This document shows, piece after piece, positions 15,616-24,989 of a stretch of 57,529 bases of DNA. Position 1 is the first letter of the stretch, and each line of letters begins with the position of its first letter. The DNA is from Paenibacillus koleovorans NBRC 103111 (GTDB taxonomy: Bacteria; Bacillota; Bacilli; Paenibacillales; NBRC-103111), in contig NZ_BIMA01000040.1 in the NCBI RefSeq assembly GCF_004000845.1, forward strand, positions 1 to 57,529, written 5' to 3'. The notes under the pieces are model-generated. The model was not told the origin of the DNA and did not search any database. It worked only from the letters and a program-made list of their open reading frames with translations. A program made the translations under genes and the position numbers.

Positions 15616-16857
15616 TTGTTTGACCGAATGAAGCAAGAAGCCCGCCAACTGGGCAAACCGGAATGGGCGCCCATGCTGCACTATACTGCAGAGCTGCATG
15701 AGCGCAGCACCATGCCTCCGGCAGGTCCGTTTGAATACCCTTGGGAAGGAATCGGCACCGGTTATTGTTACGGTCCCGCCTTCGGGCATTGGGATATCGT
15801 TCATTCGACCCTGGACGCGATCCCCGTCGAACCGGAGCACGCACGCCACCAACTGCTCAACTTGATTCGGCTGCAAGGCGCGAACGGTCTCGTCCCCGGG
15901 GTCATCTGGATGTCGGGTGAGCAGGTCCGATTCAGTATGACGATCGGGCATCCGCCCGTCTGGCCGTTTGCCGTATCCGACTTCTGCGCCGCTCACGGCG
16001 ACAACGAGCTGATCGCAACCTGCTATGAACCGCTGCTTCGACAAATTTCTTGGTTCGAAAGGGAGCGAGCGGCAGACAACGGCGGGTTCTACTACAAGGA
16101 TATTTCAACCAGACGCTGGGAAAGCGGCGTGGACGATGGCGTGCGCTTCGACAATGCGACGGTCGGATTGCTTGCTTGCATGGACGCGACCTCCCATGTT
16201 TATGCGCTATATGCTTGTGCAGCACAATGGGCAACCATCCTTGGCAGAGTCCAGGATGGCGAGACATTCAACAAGAAGGCGGAAGCGCTGGCCGGCTTCA
16301 TTCAGCAACGTTTATTCGACGAAGAGACCGGATTTTTTCACGATAGCTGGGCGGTCGGTCATCCGGAGGTGAGGCATTTAAGCTTCGAAGGCATGTGGCC
16401 GCTCGTTGTTGGCGCGGCGACGGTTGCGCAGGCCGAACGAGTGATCGAGGAGAACTTGCTCGCGCCGGACAAGTTCTATTCAGCCCATCCGCTGGCAACG
16501 GTCGTGCCGGGAGATGGGAAATATGAGCTGCGCATGTGGCGCGGCCCCGCCTGGAATAGCATGACGTACTGGGCGGCGCGCGGCTGCATGTTGTATCGGC
16601 GGCACGATGCGGCTAAACGATTGCTGGAAAAGGCGCTGGATGCAACGGCAGCGCAGTTCGACAGAACCGGAACGATCTGGGAGTTCTATCACCCGCATGG
16701 CGGCGAGCAAACGGAAGTGGCCCGCAAGCCATATACGGAGTTCAATACTCCTTGCCGCGACTATATCGGTCACAATCCGTTGTTGGCGATGGCGCGCTTG
16801 TGGGAAACGGCAAAACGGCAGCTGGAGGAAGGAATTTTAGCATTTCGAAGGGATTGA
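15616..16857 (+). CDS. GH63/MGH1-like (alpha/alpha)6 glycoside hydrolase
   Basis: A 413-residue cytoplasmic (no signal peptide) six-hairpin glycosidase of the GH63/GH37-related group that includes mannosylglycerate hydrolase. Motifs: GHWDIVHSTLDAI, RWESGVDDGVRFDN (the family general-acid region), RMWRGPAWNSMTYWAARG, and the C-terminal EFYHPHGGEQ...EFNTPCRDYIGHNPLLAMARLWE. The start is TTG 15616, 7 bp after AGGAGG; ATG 15628 is too far from it. It would release a terminal alpha-linked sugar from imported oligosaccharides. It stands between the IclR operon and the YesMN-like system, and the following regulator starts only 6 bp after its stop. Confidence 0.82.
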   Translation: MFDRMKQEARQLGKPEWAPMLHYTAELHERSTMPPAGPFEYPWEGIGTGYCYGPAFGHWDIVHSTLDAIPVEPEHARHQLLNLIRLQGANGLVPGVIWMSGEQVRFSMTIGHPPVWPFAVSDFCAAHGDNELIATCYEPLLRQISWFERERAADNGGFYYKDISTRRWESGVDDGVRFDNATVGLLACMDATSHVYALYACAAQWATILGRVQDGETFNKKAEALAGFIQQRLFDEETGFFHDSWAVGHPEVRHLSFEGMWPLVVGAATVAQAERVIEENLLAPDKFYSAHPLATVVPGDGKYELRMWRGPAWNSMTYWAARGCMLYRRHDAAKRLLEKALDATAAQFDRTGTIWEFYHPHGGEQTEVARKPYTEFNTPCRDYIGHNPLLAMARLWETAKRQLEEGILAFRRD

Positions 16858-16863
16858 GCCGCG

Positions 16864-18489
16864 GTGTATAAGGTGCTGATTGTTGATGACGAGAAGCATG
16901 TGCGGGATCGGATGATGCAGACATTTCCATGGGGAGAGCTCGGGTTCGAAGTGACCGGCAGCGTGGAGAACGGCGGCGAGGCGCTGAAGCTGCTGCGCGC
17001 CGGTACGCCCGATCTGGTGTGCACCGATATTATGATGCCGGACGTGAACGGCCTGGAGCTGGCGAAGCATATTCATGAACAGCACCCTCGCATCAAAGTA
17101 GTGATTTTGAGCGCGTATGACGATTTCAAATATGCACAGGATGCGATACGCTACGGGGTAAAGGGCTATTTGCTGAAGCCGCTGGTGAAAGGAGAGTTCA
17201 TCGAAGTATTCCGCCGGATGGCCGATGAGCTGGATCGGGATAACCGCGACGAAGGGCAGCTCAATCGACAGGAAGCGCTGCTCATTCGACTGTTGAAGGG
17301 AAGCGGGAGGGACGAAGGCGAATGGCAACGGCAAGCTACGGCGTTATTCGGCCCGGCCCGTTACATACGTATTGTGATTTGCGCCGTCGAGCAGTTGGCC
17401 GGGACGGAACCGAGCTCGCTTTGGCAACAAGCGATCATGAGGAAGTCGCAGGAGTTCTGGAAGCGTTTGTTTGCTCCCGTCCTGTTTTACGGCAATCACC
17501 TGGTCGTTTTCCTCCACGATACGCGGCCCATTTCCAAGCAGGACATCAAGGACCAGTTGCACCGCTTCAAGGAGCGGCTGCACGACGACCTGACGGCTGC
17601 CGGTTTGGCTGCCGGCGGCATTACGATTGGCGTCGGCAATGCATACGACGGGATTGAGCACATCGCCAAGTCTTACAACGAAGCGATTTATGCCGGCAGC
17701 TTTCAATTTTTCAGGGGAAAAGACGCTGTCATTTTCAAGCAGGATCTGGCCGGCTCATTCGACGGCGTGCGAAAGGCGGATGACGATCGGTTGAACGGCT
17801 TGATCGATGAACTTGTCGACAGCGTGTTGACCAGATCGGAGCACGAAGTCGTGAAAGCGCATACAGCCTTTTTTGCGGAAATGGAGCAGTCGGCCTTATA
17901 CAGCATCCAGGACATCCGGATGAAAAGCAGCGAAGCGTACTTGCTGCTGTTGTTGAAGGCCAAGGAAAAGAAAATCGGTTTGGCAGCGCCGAAGAAGCAG
18001 GAGGCGCTGGAAACGATTCAAGGCTTCGGCACCCTGCACGAATTGAAGTTATGGTACCGGCAGGAGCTTGCGGCCTTCTCGAGGGGCAGAGAGGAGTACA
18101 AGCCCGTTGAAGGGAACCGCTACATCCTGGCGGCCAAGGATTATGTCGAGAAGCATTATCCGAATAAGGTCCGTTTGGAAGAAATAGCGGAGCAGCTGCA
18201 CATCAATCCGTCCTATTTCAGCTCCATCTTCAAAAAAGCGACCGGGGAAAATTTTATCGACTATGTCAACGGGGTACGAATCGCCAAAGCGGCGCAGTTC
18301 ATCTATCAAACCGACCATAAAATCAGCGAGATCTCCATGATGGTCGGATTCGACAATTTCTCGTATTTCAACAAAATATTCAAAAAAAAGACGGGTGTCA
18401 CCCCGTTGATGTACCGGGCGCAAGGATTGCCCGAGCACCATTGGGAACGCCGGGAGGAAGTTCATGAAGACGCCGAAGATGAAGTTTAA
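16864..18489 (+). CDS. YesN-type response regulator, AraC output
   Basis: A 541-residue DNA-binding response regulator. The receiver domain (1-120) has VDDE at 8-11, phospho-acceptor Asp55 in CTDIMMPD, and Lys105 in YLLKP. A roughly 250-residue central region follows, then a C-terminal AraC/XylS double helix-turn-helix (about residues 420-525: LEEIAEQLHINPSYFSSIFK and ISEISMMVGFDNFSYFNKIF). The GTG start lies 6 bp after the hydrolase gene without a clear own ribosome binding site, suggesting coupling. Its 3' end overlaps the kinase gene by 26 bp. It would activate the downstream importer and glycan genes. Confidence 0.93.
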   Translation: MYKVLIVDDEKHVRDRMMQTFPWGELGFEVTGSVENGGEALKLLRAGTPDLVCTDIMMPDVNGLELAKHIHEQHPRIKVVILSAYDDFKYAQDAIRYGVKGYLLKPLVKGEFIEVFRRMADELDRDNRDEGQLNRQEALLIRLLKGSGRDEGEWQRQATALFGPARYIRIVICAVEQLAGTEPSSLWQQAIMRKSQEFWKRLFAPVLFYGNHLVVFLHDTRPISKQDIKDQLHRFKERLHDDLTAAGLAAGGITIGVGNAYDGIEHIAKSYNEAIYAGSFQFFRGKDAVIFKQDLAGSFDGVRKADDDRLNGLIDELVDSVLTRSEHEVVKAHTAFFAEMEQSALYSIQDIRMKSSEAYLLLLLKAKEKKIGLAAPKKQEALETIQGFGTLHELKLWYRQELAAFSRGREEYKPVEGNRYILAAKDYVEKHYPNKVRLEEIAEQLHINPSYFSSIFKKATGENFIDYVNGVRIAKAAQFIYQTDHKISEISMMVGFDNFSYFNKIFKKKTGVTPLMYRAQGLPEHHWERREEVHEDAEDEV

Positions 18490-21229
18490 AAACTTTCTGA
18501 TGGCGTTTTCGCTTGCTGTCGTGCTGTTGTTACTGCTGGTGATCAGCGGCATTTTTTATCTGAAAACCAAAGGTTTTATCGAGCAGAAAATGGAGTTCAT
18601 CAACGGCATCAAATTAAGCCAGATTTCATCCGATATCGTGGCAAGCTTCGATGATGCCTATAATATGCTGGAAAGCCTCCGCAACAACGAAAGATTGCTG
18701 CGCTATGTTCACGGACTGGAATCCGAGCCGGGCAATTCCGTCAGCAAATATTATTTATCCGTGCAATTGAAAAGACTCCTGTTCAACGCCAAAAAAGATA
18801 ATGGTTTCATCCAAACGATTATCGTGCAGACGGATCGAACGGAATACAGCTCCGACGACAGCTACATGTATACCGGCGAACTGCCGACAGGAACGATGCT
18901 GCAGAAAAATATGGGGGACCGGATCAGTCTGGTGTCGGCCGGGGACGCCTATACGTTCTTTTCGCTGAATCGGGACGAGTTAACCGTTCCCGGGCTGCGG
19001 GGCGTACTGGACCAGTTGAATCGGCGGATGTTTTTTGCCGGTTCGCTGACCGATCAGCAAGGCGACGCGTACGGCATTGTGTTCATGCTGCTCAATCCGG
19101 ACTATTTTACACAGAAAATTCCTTATTCCAACGATATCGCCATCGTCGACCGGGACGGGGACTTCGTATATAACGGGCACGAGCTCGCGGCCGATGAAGC
19201 GGAAAATTTGCTGCGCAAGGCGAACGCGGACGGGCGGTCGTCCTACTCGCAATCGATGCCCGGCAATAAGCGAATCTGGGTGAAGGATATCGCCTTTAAC
19301 AATTTCAAGCTGATCGTTGTGGAGCATCTCGATATCGGCAGGAAGCAGCTGCGCCTCATTACCACGCTGACGGCCGGCGTTTTTATCGGCTGCGCGTTGC
19401 TTTCTTACATCTTCTCGCGCGCCGTCACCGGACAAGTGCTGAGACCGCTGCACAGGCTGGTCAGACAAATGGAAAACTACGGCCTCTTCGGCGATCGGCT
19501 GGCGGTGATCCGCGGGAAAGCGGGAAAAACGCGTCGAATGACCTTGCGCGACCGTTTTTTCGTTTATTTCCTCATGACCCTCCTGTTGCCGTTGCTTATT
19601 TATGTCGTCGTGTTCTATTTTCAGTCCATACGCATTGTCGGGAGCGAGATGAGGGCGGCTTATGCCGTCGTGTTCAATCAAACCGCCCATCGGATCGAGT
19701 TGTTCCTGAACCAGAAGCTGACCGCGCTCGCTACCTTGTCCTATGACGCGCTGACCAGAGACTATGTGCTGAATCAGCAAGCGCATACGAACGAGGAGCT
19801 GCATCAGCTGATGCGCGACAGCGAATATTTGGGCTTGTATAACGATACCGTCAGCATTTACGATACGCGCAACAAGCAGCTGTTTTCGAACCGGAACAAA
19901 AAATCGACGGGTTTGGATGAAACGTTGTACACCCAAATGCTGTCCTCCGGGCAGTATCTCCTTTATCACCTGGACACGAACAAGACGGGACCTTCCACCA
20001 TTCAACTGGGCATTCCGATTTATAACTTCGGCTATGCGTTCGGCAATCAGGAGAAAATCGGGTACATGATACTGGAAATGGACAGCAAGGAGCTGTCGGG
20101 CTTGTACGACGACTTCAAGGACGATCAGATCGAAGCATTCCTGCTGGACGACAGCAATGTGATTCTCTCTCACCCCGACAGCACGCTGATTGGCGCAACA
20201 TCCGCCGCATACAACAACCGCTCCGACGAAGAGCGGTTTATTTTCGCGAGCCGAATGGCGTCGTTGCCCTGGTACTTCATTTCCCGATTCGATTATACGG
20301 CAGTCAAAAAACAGACGCTGGACTTGATTTACGACGACATTTATATACTGCTCATTATTTTCCTCCTCGCCTTCGTCTTTTCCTACTTGATGTCGCACTA
20401 TCTGGTCAAGCCGCTTCAGAAACTCAGCTTCCTGTTTGTAGAAGAACATTTGGCGGACCTGCATCGTCCGGAACATGCGCCTGCATACGGGATCGACGAA
20501 GTGGAGCAACTAAACCGCACTTTCAATCGCATGCTCGAACGGATCGAGTCTCTCGTGGAGGAATCCCTGATTGCCAGCGGCAAACGAATCCGCCTGGAAT
20601 ACGAGAAGCGCGAGACGCAAATCATTGCCCTGCAAGCCCAGATCAATCCGCATTTTCTTTACAACACGCTGGAGAACCTGGTTTATCTTGTCGAATCGGG
20701 CGAGAAGGATAACGCAGTGGACATGATCCAGTCGCTAAGCCGCTTGTTCCGTTACAGCATCAGTCAGGGGCAGGCCGTCGTCAGCATCGAAGAAGAAATC
20801 ATGTATGCGCAGGCGTATACCCGGATCATGACCAACCGCTACAAGGAAGACATGAGATGCGTATGGACGATTGAAGAAGAAGCTTTCGCATACATGGTAA
20901 TCAAGCTGATTTTGCAGCCCGTCATCGAAAATGCGATTCAGCACGGCGTCCGCAAAAAAAAGGATGTCGTTACGATTCGGATCGAGTGCATCGTGTTAGC
21001 CGACGTCATTCAATTCCTTGTACGGGACGACGGGCCGGGAGTGTCGCCTTCGCAACTTGCGGACTTGAATCGGCAGCTGGCCGGCAACACGCTGACGAAG
21101 GGCGGCATGTTCAATGTCAATACGCGAATTAAGCTCCACTTCGGCAACGATTATGGCTTGCACATGGACAGCGTTGTCAACGAAGGGACGACCGTAACCA
21201 TTACGCTTCCCCAAAAAAAACGTTTGTAG
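18464..21229 (+). CDS. YesM-type sensor histidine kinase with two tandem sensor modules
   Basis: A 921-residue membrane kinase, much longer than the usual 580-600 of YesM. It starts with a membrane helix (FLMAFSLAVVLLLLLVISG), an extracytoplasmic domain, a second helix (TLTAGVFIGCALLSYIF) and a HAMP-like RPLHRLVRQMENYG. Without a kinase part it then goes into a second full module: helix FFVYFLMTLLLPLLIYVVVF, a second extracytoplasmic domain, helix IYILLIIFLLAFVFSYLM, and a HAMP at about residues 645-700. The catalytic part follows, with His730 in NPHFLYNTLENL, the N-box QPVIENAIQHG (Asn823) and DDGPGVS. GGGAGGAAG precedes ATG 18464, which lies inside the regulator gene. It probably senses two glycan or binding-protein states. 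Confidence 0.9.
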   Translation: MKTPKMKFKNFLMAFSLAVVLLLLLVISGIFYLKTKGFIEQKMEFINGIKLSQISSDIVASFDDAYNMLESLRNNERLLRYVHGLESEPGNSVSKYYLSVQLKRLLFNAKKDNGFIQTIIVQTDRTEYSSDDSYMYTGELPTGTMLQKNMGDRISLVSAGDAYTFFSLNRDELTVPGLRGVLDQLNRRMFFAGSLTDQQGDAYGIVFMLLNPDYFTQKIPYSNDIAIVDRDGDFVYNGHELAADEAENLLRKANADGRSSYSQSMPGNKRIWVKDIAFNNFKLIVVEHLDIGRKQLRLITTLTAGVFIGCALLSYIFSRAVTGQVLRPLHRLVRQMENYGLFGDRLAVIRGKAGKTRRMTLRDRFFVYFLMTLLLPLLIYVVVFYFQSIRIVGSEMRAAYAVVFNQTAHRIELFLNQKLTALATLSYDALTRDYVLNQQAHTNEELHQLMRDSEYLGLYNDTVSIYDTRNKQLFSNRNKKSTGLDETLYTQMLSSGQYLLYHLDTNKTGPSTIQLGIPIYNFGYAFGNQEKIGYMILEMDSKELSGLYDDFKDDQIEAFLLDDSNVILSHPDSTLIGATSAAYNNRSDEERFIFASRMASLPWYFISRFDYTAVKKQTLDLIYDDIYILLIIFLLAFVFSYLMSHYLVKPLQKLSFLFVEEHLADLHRPEHAPAYGIDEVEQLNRTFNRMLERIESLVEESLIASGKRIRLEYEKRETQIIALQAQINPHFLYNTLENLVYLVESGEKDNAVDMIQSLSRLFRYSISQGQAVVSIEEEIMYAQAYTRIMTNRYKEDMRCVWTIEEEAFAYMVIKLILQPVIENAIQHGVRKKKDVVTIRIECIVLADVIQFLVRDDGPGVSPSQLADLNRQLAGNTLTKGGMFNVNTRIKLHFGNDYGLHMDSVVNEGTTVTITLPQKKRL

Positions 21230-21361
21230 CGCGTTCGTGCGCGAATCCGGCAAGTTCAAAAGATCGTGTTAGGAACGCTAGAAATCGTCCTATTAAGCGT
21301 GATCGTTCTTTTCTATAATGAGTGCGAAACAAGCACTTTATATTGCCGGGGGGATGAAACT

Positions 21362-23080
21362 TTGAAGAAGCAAATGAAGGTGCCCGTTATATGGTTGTCG
21401 GTCTTGGCGCTGACGGCCGGTGTGGCGGGATGTTCGAGTAAGCAGCAGGGAGAGACGACGGCAAGTCCAACGGTCAAGCCGACCGCGACAGCAACGGCCG
21501 ACAGCATGGCGACATCGCTGAATATCAGTTGGGTAGGGGCGCTTGCGCGGGGCAAGATCGAGAACAACAACTTCGTTCAGAAGCAGTTGGAGAGCAAGTT
21601 TAACGTCAAGCTGACCAACAAGCAGATCGATGTCAACAACACGGAGCAGGTCAACCTGATGCTGGCATCCGGCGGGCTTACAGATGTGGCGTATATGATC
21701 AGCCAGGATATCAACAAATTGCATGTGAACGGCATGACGCGCACCATTCCGAAGGCGATGATTCAGAAGTATGCGCCGAATTACGCCAAGATGCTGGACG
21801 ACAATCCGCCGGGATGGAAATTGTCGCTGGCTAGCGGCAAGACGGACGAGTACCTGGCATTGAACGGAATCGGGCTTACCGCTTCCGGGTTGTTATGGGG
21901 GCAGGTGTACCGACTGGACTGGATGGAGAAGCTCGGGATCAAGCCGAAGGGGAACCCGGTGGCGATTGGCACTTCCGACGGCCGCGAGCGCGTTTTCTTC
22001 ACGACGGAAGCGTTTACACTCGAGGAAGAGGAGCAGCTGTTTGCGGCGATGGTCAACCGCGATCCCGACGGCAACGGCAAAAAGGATACGTACGCCTTCA
22101 GTCCCAACAACGGTTCGCTGTTATGGTGGGCTGCCAACTATTTGGGGGCATTCGGTCTCGGCAGCGGGAACAATTTGGAAGAGAACGGCAAGCTGGTGGA
22201 ATATAACATTTCCGAGAAGTACAAGGCGTTCCTGAAGCAAATGGCGGATTGGTACAAAAAAGGATATATTGACCCCGAGTTCCCGACGCTGGATCGCAAC
22301 AAGGGCTATGAGAAGTTCGCGACCGGTAAAATCGGCAGCGCGCTGTCGCAATATGCCGAAGCCGGGCTTAAGCCGGGAGCGACGATGCAGCGTCCGCCGG
22401 GCAATCTGATCACGAAAGATCCGAATGTGAAAATATTGCTCACGCCTCCGCCGATCGGTCCGAACGGCCAACAGGGGGCGGCGGCCTACACGCCGGCTTC
22501 GGATTACACGAGCTCGTATCTGGTGATCAAAAAGGATGTTTCCGATGAAAAACTGATCCGCATTTTGCAAATATTCGATTACATCAATTTCGACAAGGAA
22601 GGTTTGGTGATGAGCCGCTACGGCAAGGAAGGAACGGACTTCCAGTGGGAAGGAACGCCGTACAAGTCGGCGATCACGCCGATCAACGAAGCGGCGAAAA
22701 ACCCGGAGCAAGCCGGACTTGGCTATTACAATCATCAGCTGAATACGATCGACATCATGACGTATACGACGCCGCAGGATGTCATGAAGCTGGTCAATGA
22801 TTATTTCTTCAATAAGGACAAGGGAATGAAGCTGCTGCTCCGTCCTTACAAGTTCGATTTGTTCAAGGAGACCAAATACGGCGATTTGAACACGAAAAAC
22901 GGGGCGAAGCTCGAGACCGTACGTTCCGAATACACGCTGCAGGCGATCACGGGCGAAATTAACATCGATAGCACCTGGAACAGCTATGTGGAGAAATGGA
23001 GAAGCAACGGCGGAAACGAGCTGATGGCGGAACTGGAGAAAGCGCCCAAGGTGTCCGATATTTTAAGCCGCAACAAATAA
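21362..23080 (+). CDS. Extracellular solute-binding lipoprotein, LplA-like
   Basis: A 572-residue binding protein of a type-I sugar ABC importer. It has a lipoprotein signal peptide with lipobox LTAGVAGC and Cys24 as the modified residue, then a low-complexity TTASPTVKPTATATA linker. The mature protein has the LplA-type features NWVGA-like start, WLEKLGIKPKG-like LDWMEKLGIKPKG and the calcium-binding-like DPDGNGKKDTYAFSP. Start TTG 21362 follows GGGGGG with 8-bp spacing; a frame extending to 21266 includes the likely -10 TATAAT (21314-21319). It is the first gene of an importer operon directly behind the two-component system. Confidence 0.9.
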   Translation: MKKQMKVPVIWLSVLALTAGVAGCSSKQQGETTASPTVKPTATATADSMATSLNISWVGALARGKIENNNFVQKQLESKFNVKLTNKQIDVNNTEQVNLMLASGGLTDVAYMISQDINKLHVNGMTRTIPKAMIQKYAPNYAKMLDDNPPGWKLSLASGKTDEYLALNGIGLTASGLLWGQVYRLDWMEKLGIKPKGNPVAIGTSDGRERVFFTTEAFTLEEEEQLFAAMVNRDPDGNGKKDTYAFSPNNGSLLWWAANYLGAFGLGSGNNLEENGKLVEYNISEKYKAFLKQMADWYKKGYIDPEFPTLDRNKGYEKFATGKIGSALSQYAEAGLKPGATMQRPPGNLITKDPNVKILLTPPPIGPNGQQGAAAYTPASDYTSSYLVIKKDVSDEKLIRILQIFDYINFDKEGLVMSRYGKEGTDFQWEGTPYKSAITPINEAAKNPEQAGLGYYNHQLNTIDIMTYTTPQDVMKLVNDYFFNKDKGMKLLLRPYKFDLFKETKYGDLNTKNGAKLETVRSEYTLQAITGEINIDSTWNSYVEKWRSNGGNELMAELEKAPKVSDILSRNK

Positions 23081-23099
23081 CAAGGGATCGGGGATAAAC

Positions 23100-24035
23100 A
23101 TGTTGTCAGATGAGAGAAGCGTGAATCGGGGAAGTCAGAACTGGCGGAAAATCAAACAAATGAAGTTGCTGTATGCGATGCTGCTGCTTCCGGTGATTCA
23201 TCTGTTCATCTTCCAATACATTCCGATGTACGGCGTCATCATCGCTTTCAAGGATTTCAATATCGCCCAGGGGATCTGGGGAAGTCCGTGGAATCGGTTT
23301 GAGCATTTCGTAACGCTGTTCAACGACTTTATATTCATTCGCGCCTTGCGAAATACGTTGATCATTTCCGGGTTGAAATTGCTGTTCGGGTTCCCGGCGC
23401 CGATCCTGTTCGCTTTGTTGTTGAATGAAATGAAATGGCTGCGGTTCAAGAAGCTGACGCAAAGCGTTTCGTTCCTGCCGCATTTCATGTCGTGGGTCGT
23501 CGTCGCCAGCATGCTGATTGAAGTCGTCTCCCCGGAGCGCGGCGTGGTGAATTATATCATCACGCTGTTCGGCGGCGATCCGGTGCACTTCCTGGCAAGC
23601 AAGCTGTACTTCATACCGCTAATTATTATCAGTGATATTTGGAAGGAAGTCGGATGGGCTTCTATCATTTATATCGCATCCATCGTATCCATTTCTCCCG
23701 ACCTCTACGAGGCGGGAGAAATGGACGGCGCGAATCGGTTTCAAAAGGCGTGGTATATTACGATCCCTTCCATTATGCCCGTCATCATCATTATGTTTAT
23801 TTTGCGCATCAGCCATATTCTCAATGGCGGTTTCGATCAGGTCCTCAATTTGTACAATCCGCTTGTGTACGAGGTGGGCGATATTATCGACACCTATGTG
23901 TACCGCGTTGGCCTCGTGCAATTCAAGTTCGATTATTCGGCCGCAGTCGGATTGTTCAAAAACGTAGTCGGGGTGATCTTGCTGGTTGTGACCAATCAAA
24001 TTGTGCGTAGGCACAGCGAGCACGGGGTGTGGTGA
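23100..24035 (+). CDS. ABC transporter permease, LplB-like
   Basis: A 311-residue permease with six membrane helices. The N-terminal region has LLPVIHLFIFQYIPMYGVIIAF, the usual opening of Lpl/YtcP-system permeases. The EAA-type cytoplasmic loop that docks the ATPase reads YEAGEMDGANRFQKAWYITIPSIMP. It lies 19 bp after the binding protein and 2 bp before the second permease, so the three are one unit. No ATPase gene is in the window; in this transporter class a shared MsmX-type ATPase encoded elsewhere usually energises transport. Confidence 0.93.
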   Translation: MLSDERSVNRGSQNWRKIKQMKLLYAMLLLPVIHLFIFQYIPMYGVIIAFKDFNIAQGIWGSPWNRFEHFVTLFNDFIFIRALRNTLIISGLKLLFGFPAPILFALLLNEMKWLRFKKLTQSVSFLPHFMSWVVVASMLIEVVSPERGVVNYIITLFGGDPVHFLASKLYFIPLIIISDIWKEVGWASIIYIASIVSISPDLYEAGEMDGANRFQKAWYITIPSIMPVIIIMFILRISHILNGGFDQVLNLYNPLVYEVGDIIDTYVYRVGLVQFKFDYSAAVGLFKNVVGVILLVVTNQIVRRHSEHGVW

Positions 24036-24037
24036 CC

Positions 24038-24949
24038 ATGAAAGCCGTATACGCAAACAAAAGAAGCATACGCAGAAGCACAATGTCCGATCGGCTGTTT
24101 GCCGGCTGCAACTACTTGCTGATGCTTGGCCTGACCGTTTCGATTCTGTACCCGTTCTGGCAAACGATCGTTCTTTCCTTTACCGGCTCGGACGAGGCGA
24201 CGACATTGGGCTTTCACTTGTGGTCGCAGGAGTGGAGCCTGGAGGCTTACAAATTTCTGTTTACTTACGATGACATTATCGGCCCTTATATCAATACGGT
24301 GATCAGAACCGTTGCCGGAACGGCCATTGGCGTGGCCTTTACTATCATTGCCGCCTATCCGCTGGCGAAGCGCGAGCTGCCCTATCGCAATATGATCACG
24401 ATCTACTTCCTGATACCGATGTTTTTCGGCGGCGGGTTGATTCCCACGTATTTGCTGATCAAGAGCATCGGGCTGCAAAACAATTTTCTCGTGCTGCTTA
24501 TTCCGCCGGCAGTCAGCATCTTCAACGTCGTGATCATGCGCAACTATTTTATGACGATCGACAAGACATACGAAGAATCGGCTTTCATGGACGGTGCCAG
24601 CTATACCACCTTGCTCATTCGCATCCTGCTGCCGATATCGTTGCCCGTCCTGGTGACGATTGCTTTGTGGGATGCGGTGGCGCATTGGAACGCCTGGTTC
24701 GATGCGATGATTTACATCACCGACCGGAACAAGCTGGTCATTCAGGTTGTGCTGCGCGAGATGCTGACAGCCGTCAACGAGCGAGCCAACGATGTGATGG
24801 AATATAGCGGTCAGACTCATTACCAGCTTTCGCTCACCAATGTTCGGGCAGCGGTCGTGCTCCTCTCGATTGGACCGATCGTACTCGTCTATCCGTACAT
24901 CCAGAAATACTTTGTCAAAGGAATTACGTTAGGCTCTCTGAAAGGCTGA
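24038..24949 (+). CDS. ABC transporter permease, LplC/YtcP-like
   Basis: The second permease of the importer, about 303 residues and six helices. The N-terminal region is NYLLMLGLTVSILYPFW; the ATPase-docking loop is YEESAFMDGASYTTLLIRILLPISLPV; and the C-terminus is QKYFVKGITLGSLKG, the standard end of the family. ATG 24038 is spaced 8 bp from GGGGTG and begins right after the previous stop; GTG codons at 24029 and 24032 are possible alternatives. It forms the transmembrane heterodimer with the preceding gene. Confidence 0.93.
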   Translation: MKAVYANKRSIRRSTMSDRLFAGCNYLLMLGLTVSILYPFWQTIVLSFTGSDEATTLGFHLWSQEWSLEAYKFLFTYDDIIGPYINTVIRTVAGTAIGVAFTIIAAYPLAKRELPYRNMITIYFLIPMFFGGGLIPTYLLIKSIGLQNNFLVLLIPPAVSIFNVVIMRNYFMTIDKTYEESAFMDGASYTTLLIRILLPISLPVLVTIALWDAVAHWNAWFDAMIYITDRNKLVIQVVLREMLTAVNERANDVMEYSGQTHYQLSLTNVRAAVVLLSIGPIVLVYPYIQKYFVKGITLGSLKG

Positions 24950-24989
24950 TGGAAAAACCAAATTGACATGTGAAGGGTGTGACTAGTGG

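Noticed and set aside
18980-20509. 509-codon minus-strand frame inside the kinase gene
   Set aside because: It mirrors the codon pattern of the kinase, which has clear family motifs; there is no family likeness or ribosome binding site.
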